Of a stretch of 64,000 nucleotides of DNA, positions 63,860 to 64,000 are shown one piece after another. The position numbers were made by a program, and so were the translations under genes. The stretch's first letter is position 1. Each line of letters opens with the position of its first letter. The DNA lies in the NCBI GenBank assembly GCA_017428945.1, contig JAFRPW010000026.1, forward strand, positions 39,631 to 103,630. The letters are read 5' to 3'. Source of the stretch: Bacteroidales bacterium. Lineage in GTDB: Bacteria; Bacteroidota; Bacteroidia; Bacteroidales; UBA932. The notes under the pieces were generated by a model. The model saw only the letters and a list, made by a program, of their open reading frames with translations, did not search any database and had not been told where the DNA came from.

Positions 63860-64000
63860 TTACTCGATCACTTTGATCACCTGACCTGCGCCAACGGTAC
63901 GGCCGCCTTCACGGATAGCGAACTGGAGACCTTCGTTCATTGCAACAGGAGTGATGAGCTTCACAGTGATTTCCACGTTATCGCCAGGCATCACCATCTC
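63860..64000 (-). CDS. tuf: Elongation factor Tu (only the C-terminal 46 residues in window)
   Basis: The stop codon is at 63860-63862. The 46 residues present include [20 protein letters not shown] and [20 protein letters not shown], the standard end of EF-Tu domain III. The rest lies beyond the right edge. EF-Tu delivers aminoacyl-tRNA to the ribosome. Confidence 0.97.
   Translation of the reverse strand, partial: EMVMPGDNVEITVKLITPVAMNEGLQFAIREGGRTVGAGQVIKVIE

Overview
The window is a 64 kb stretch of a Bacteroidales chromosome, most likely from a gut or rumen-type commensal. The signs are: transcription starts preceded by the Bacteroidetes promoter pattern TTTG-N19/20-TAnnTTTG; surface lipoproteins with BACON, fimbrillin-like and SusE/SusF-like starch-binding modules; a PIN-PhoH protein; rpsP with an Ala/Lys/Glu-rich tail; and the order rpoC-rpoB-rplL-rplJ-rplA-rplK-nusG-secE-tRNA-Trp-tuf. 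No species is claimed. There is no insertion sequence, phage gene, rRNA or CRISPR array. Both ends cut a gene: ppdK (C-terminus missing) on the left, tuf (only the last 46 codons present) on the right.

Layout. 1-6.2 kb: pyruvate phosphate dikinase, a membrane LytTR regulator, a candidate 90-nt RNA with its own promoter and terminator, and a PurL-related protein overlapping a PIN-PhoH ATPase. 6.2-15 kb: four leftward lipoprotein genes (three with fimbrillin-like N-termini, one BACON). 15-21 kb: split transketolase, a 849-residue rightward lipoprotein, then an ECF sigma factor, a short membrane protein (possible anti-sigma) and a Spy/CpxP-like protein. 21-25.7 kb: aldose epimerase, menA, lepA and a LolD-type ATPase. 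25.8-30.2 kb: tRNA-Pro and the xylB-xylA-xylE operon. 30.3-33.8 kb: rimM, rpsP, tRNA-Leu, a DUF2207 protein and LemA. 33.9-38.5 kb: ABC exporter, acetylxylan-esterase-like lipoprotein and a von Willebrand A lipoprotein, bracketed by an 89-bp inverted repeat. 38.6-52.4 kb: metabolic and housekeeping genes (PfkB kinase, LPG-synthase-like flippase, aroE, ssb, GDPD, TrmH-type methyltransferase, lysS, xth, cysS, folD) with two more large lipoproteins. 52.5-64 kb: the RNA polymerase / ribosomal protein cluster.

How it fits together. Xylose catabolism (xylE uptake, xylA, xylB) feeds xylulose-5-phosphate to the split transketolase nearby; the epimerase and the esterase suggest use of plant polysaccharide. 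Seven predicted lipoproteins form a related set: several share SusE/F-like modules, an Fn3-like domain carrying a helical insert, a GTW-type beta domain and a basic C-terminal tail, yet no SusC/SusD pair lies in the window. The most unusual non-coding features are a family of tandem hairpin repeats with a 51-bp period, an in-frame palindromic insertion inside the TrmH-type methyltransferase gene, the candidate small RNA, and several genes whose promoter -7 box lies only 4-8 nt from the start codon, which suggests leaderless messages.
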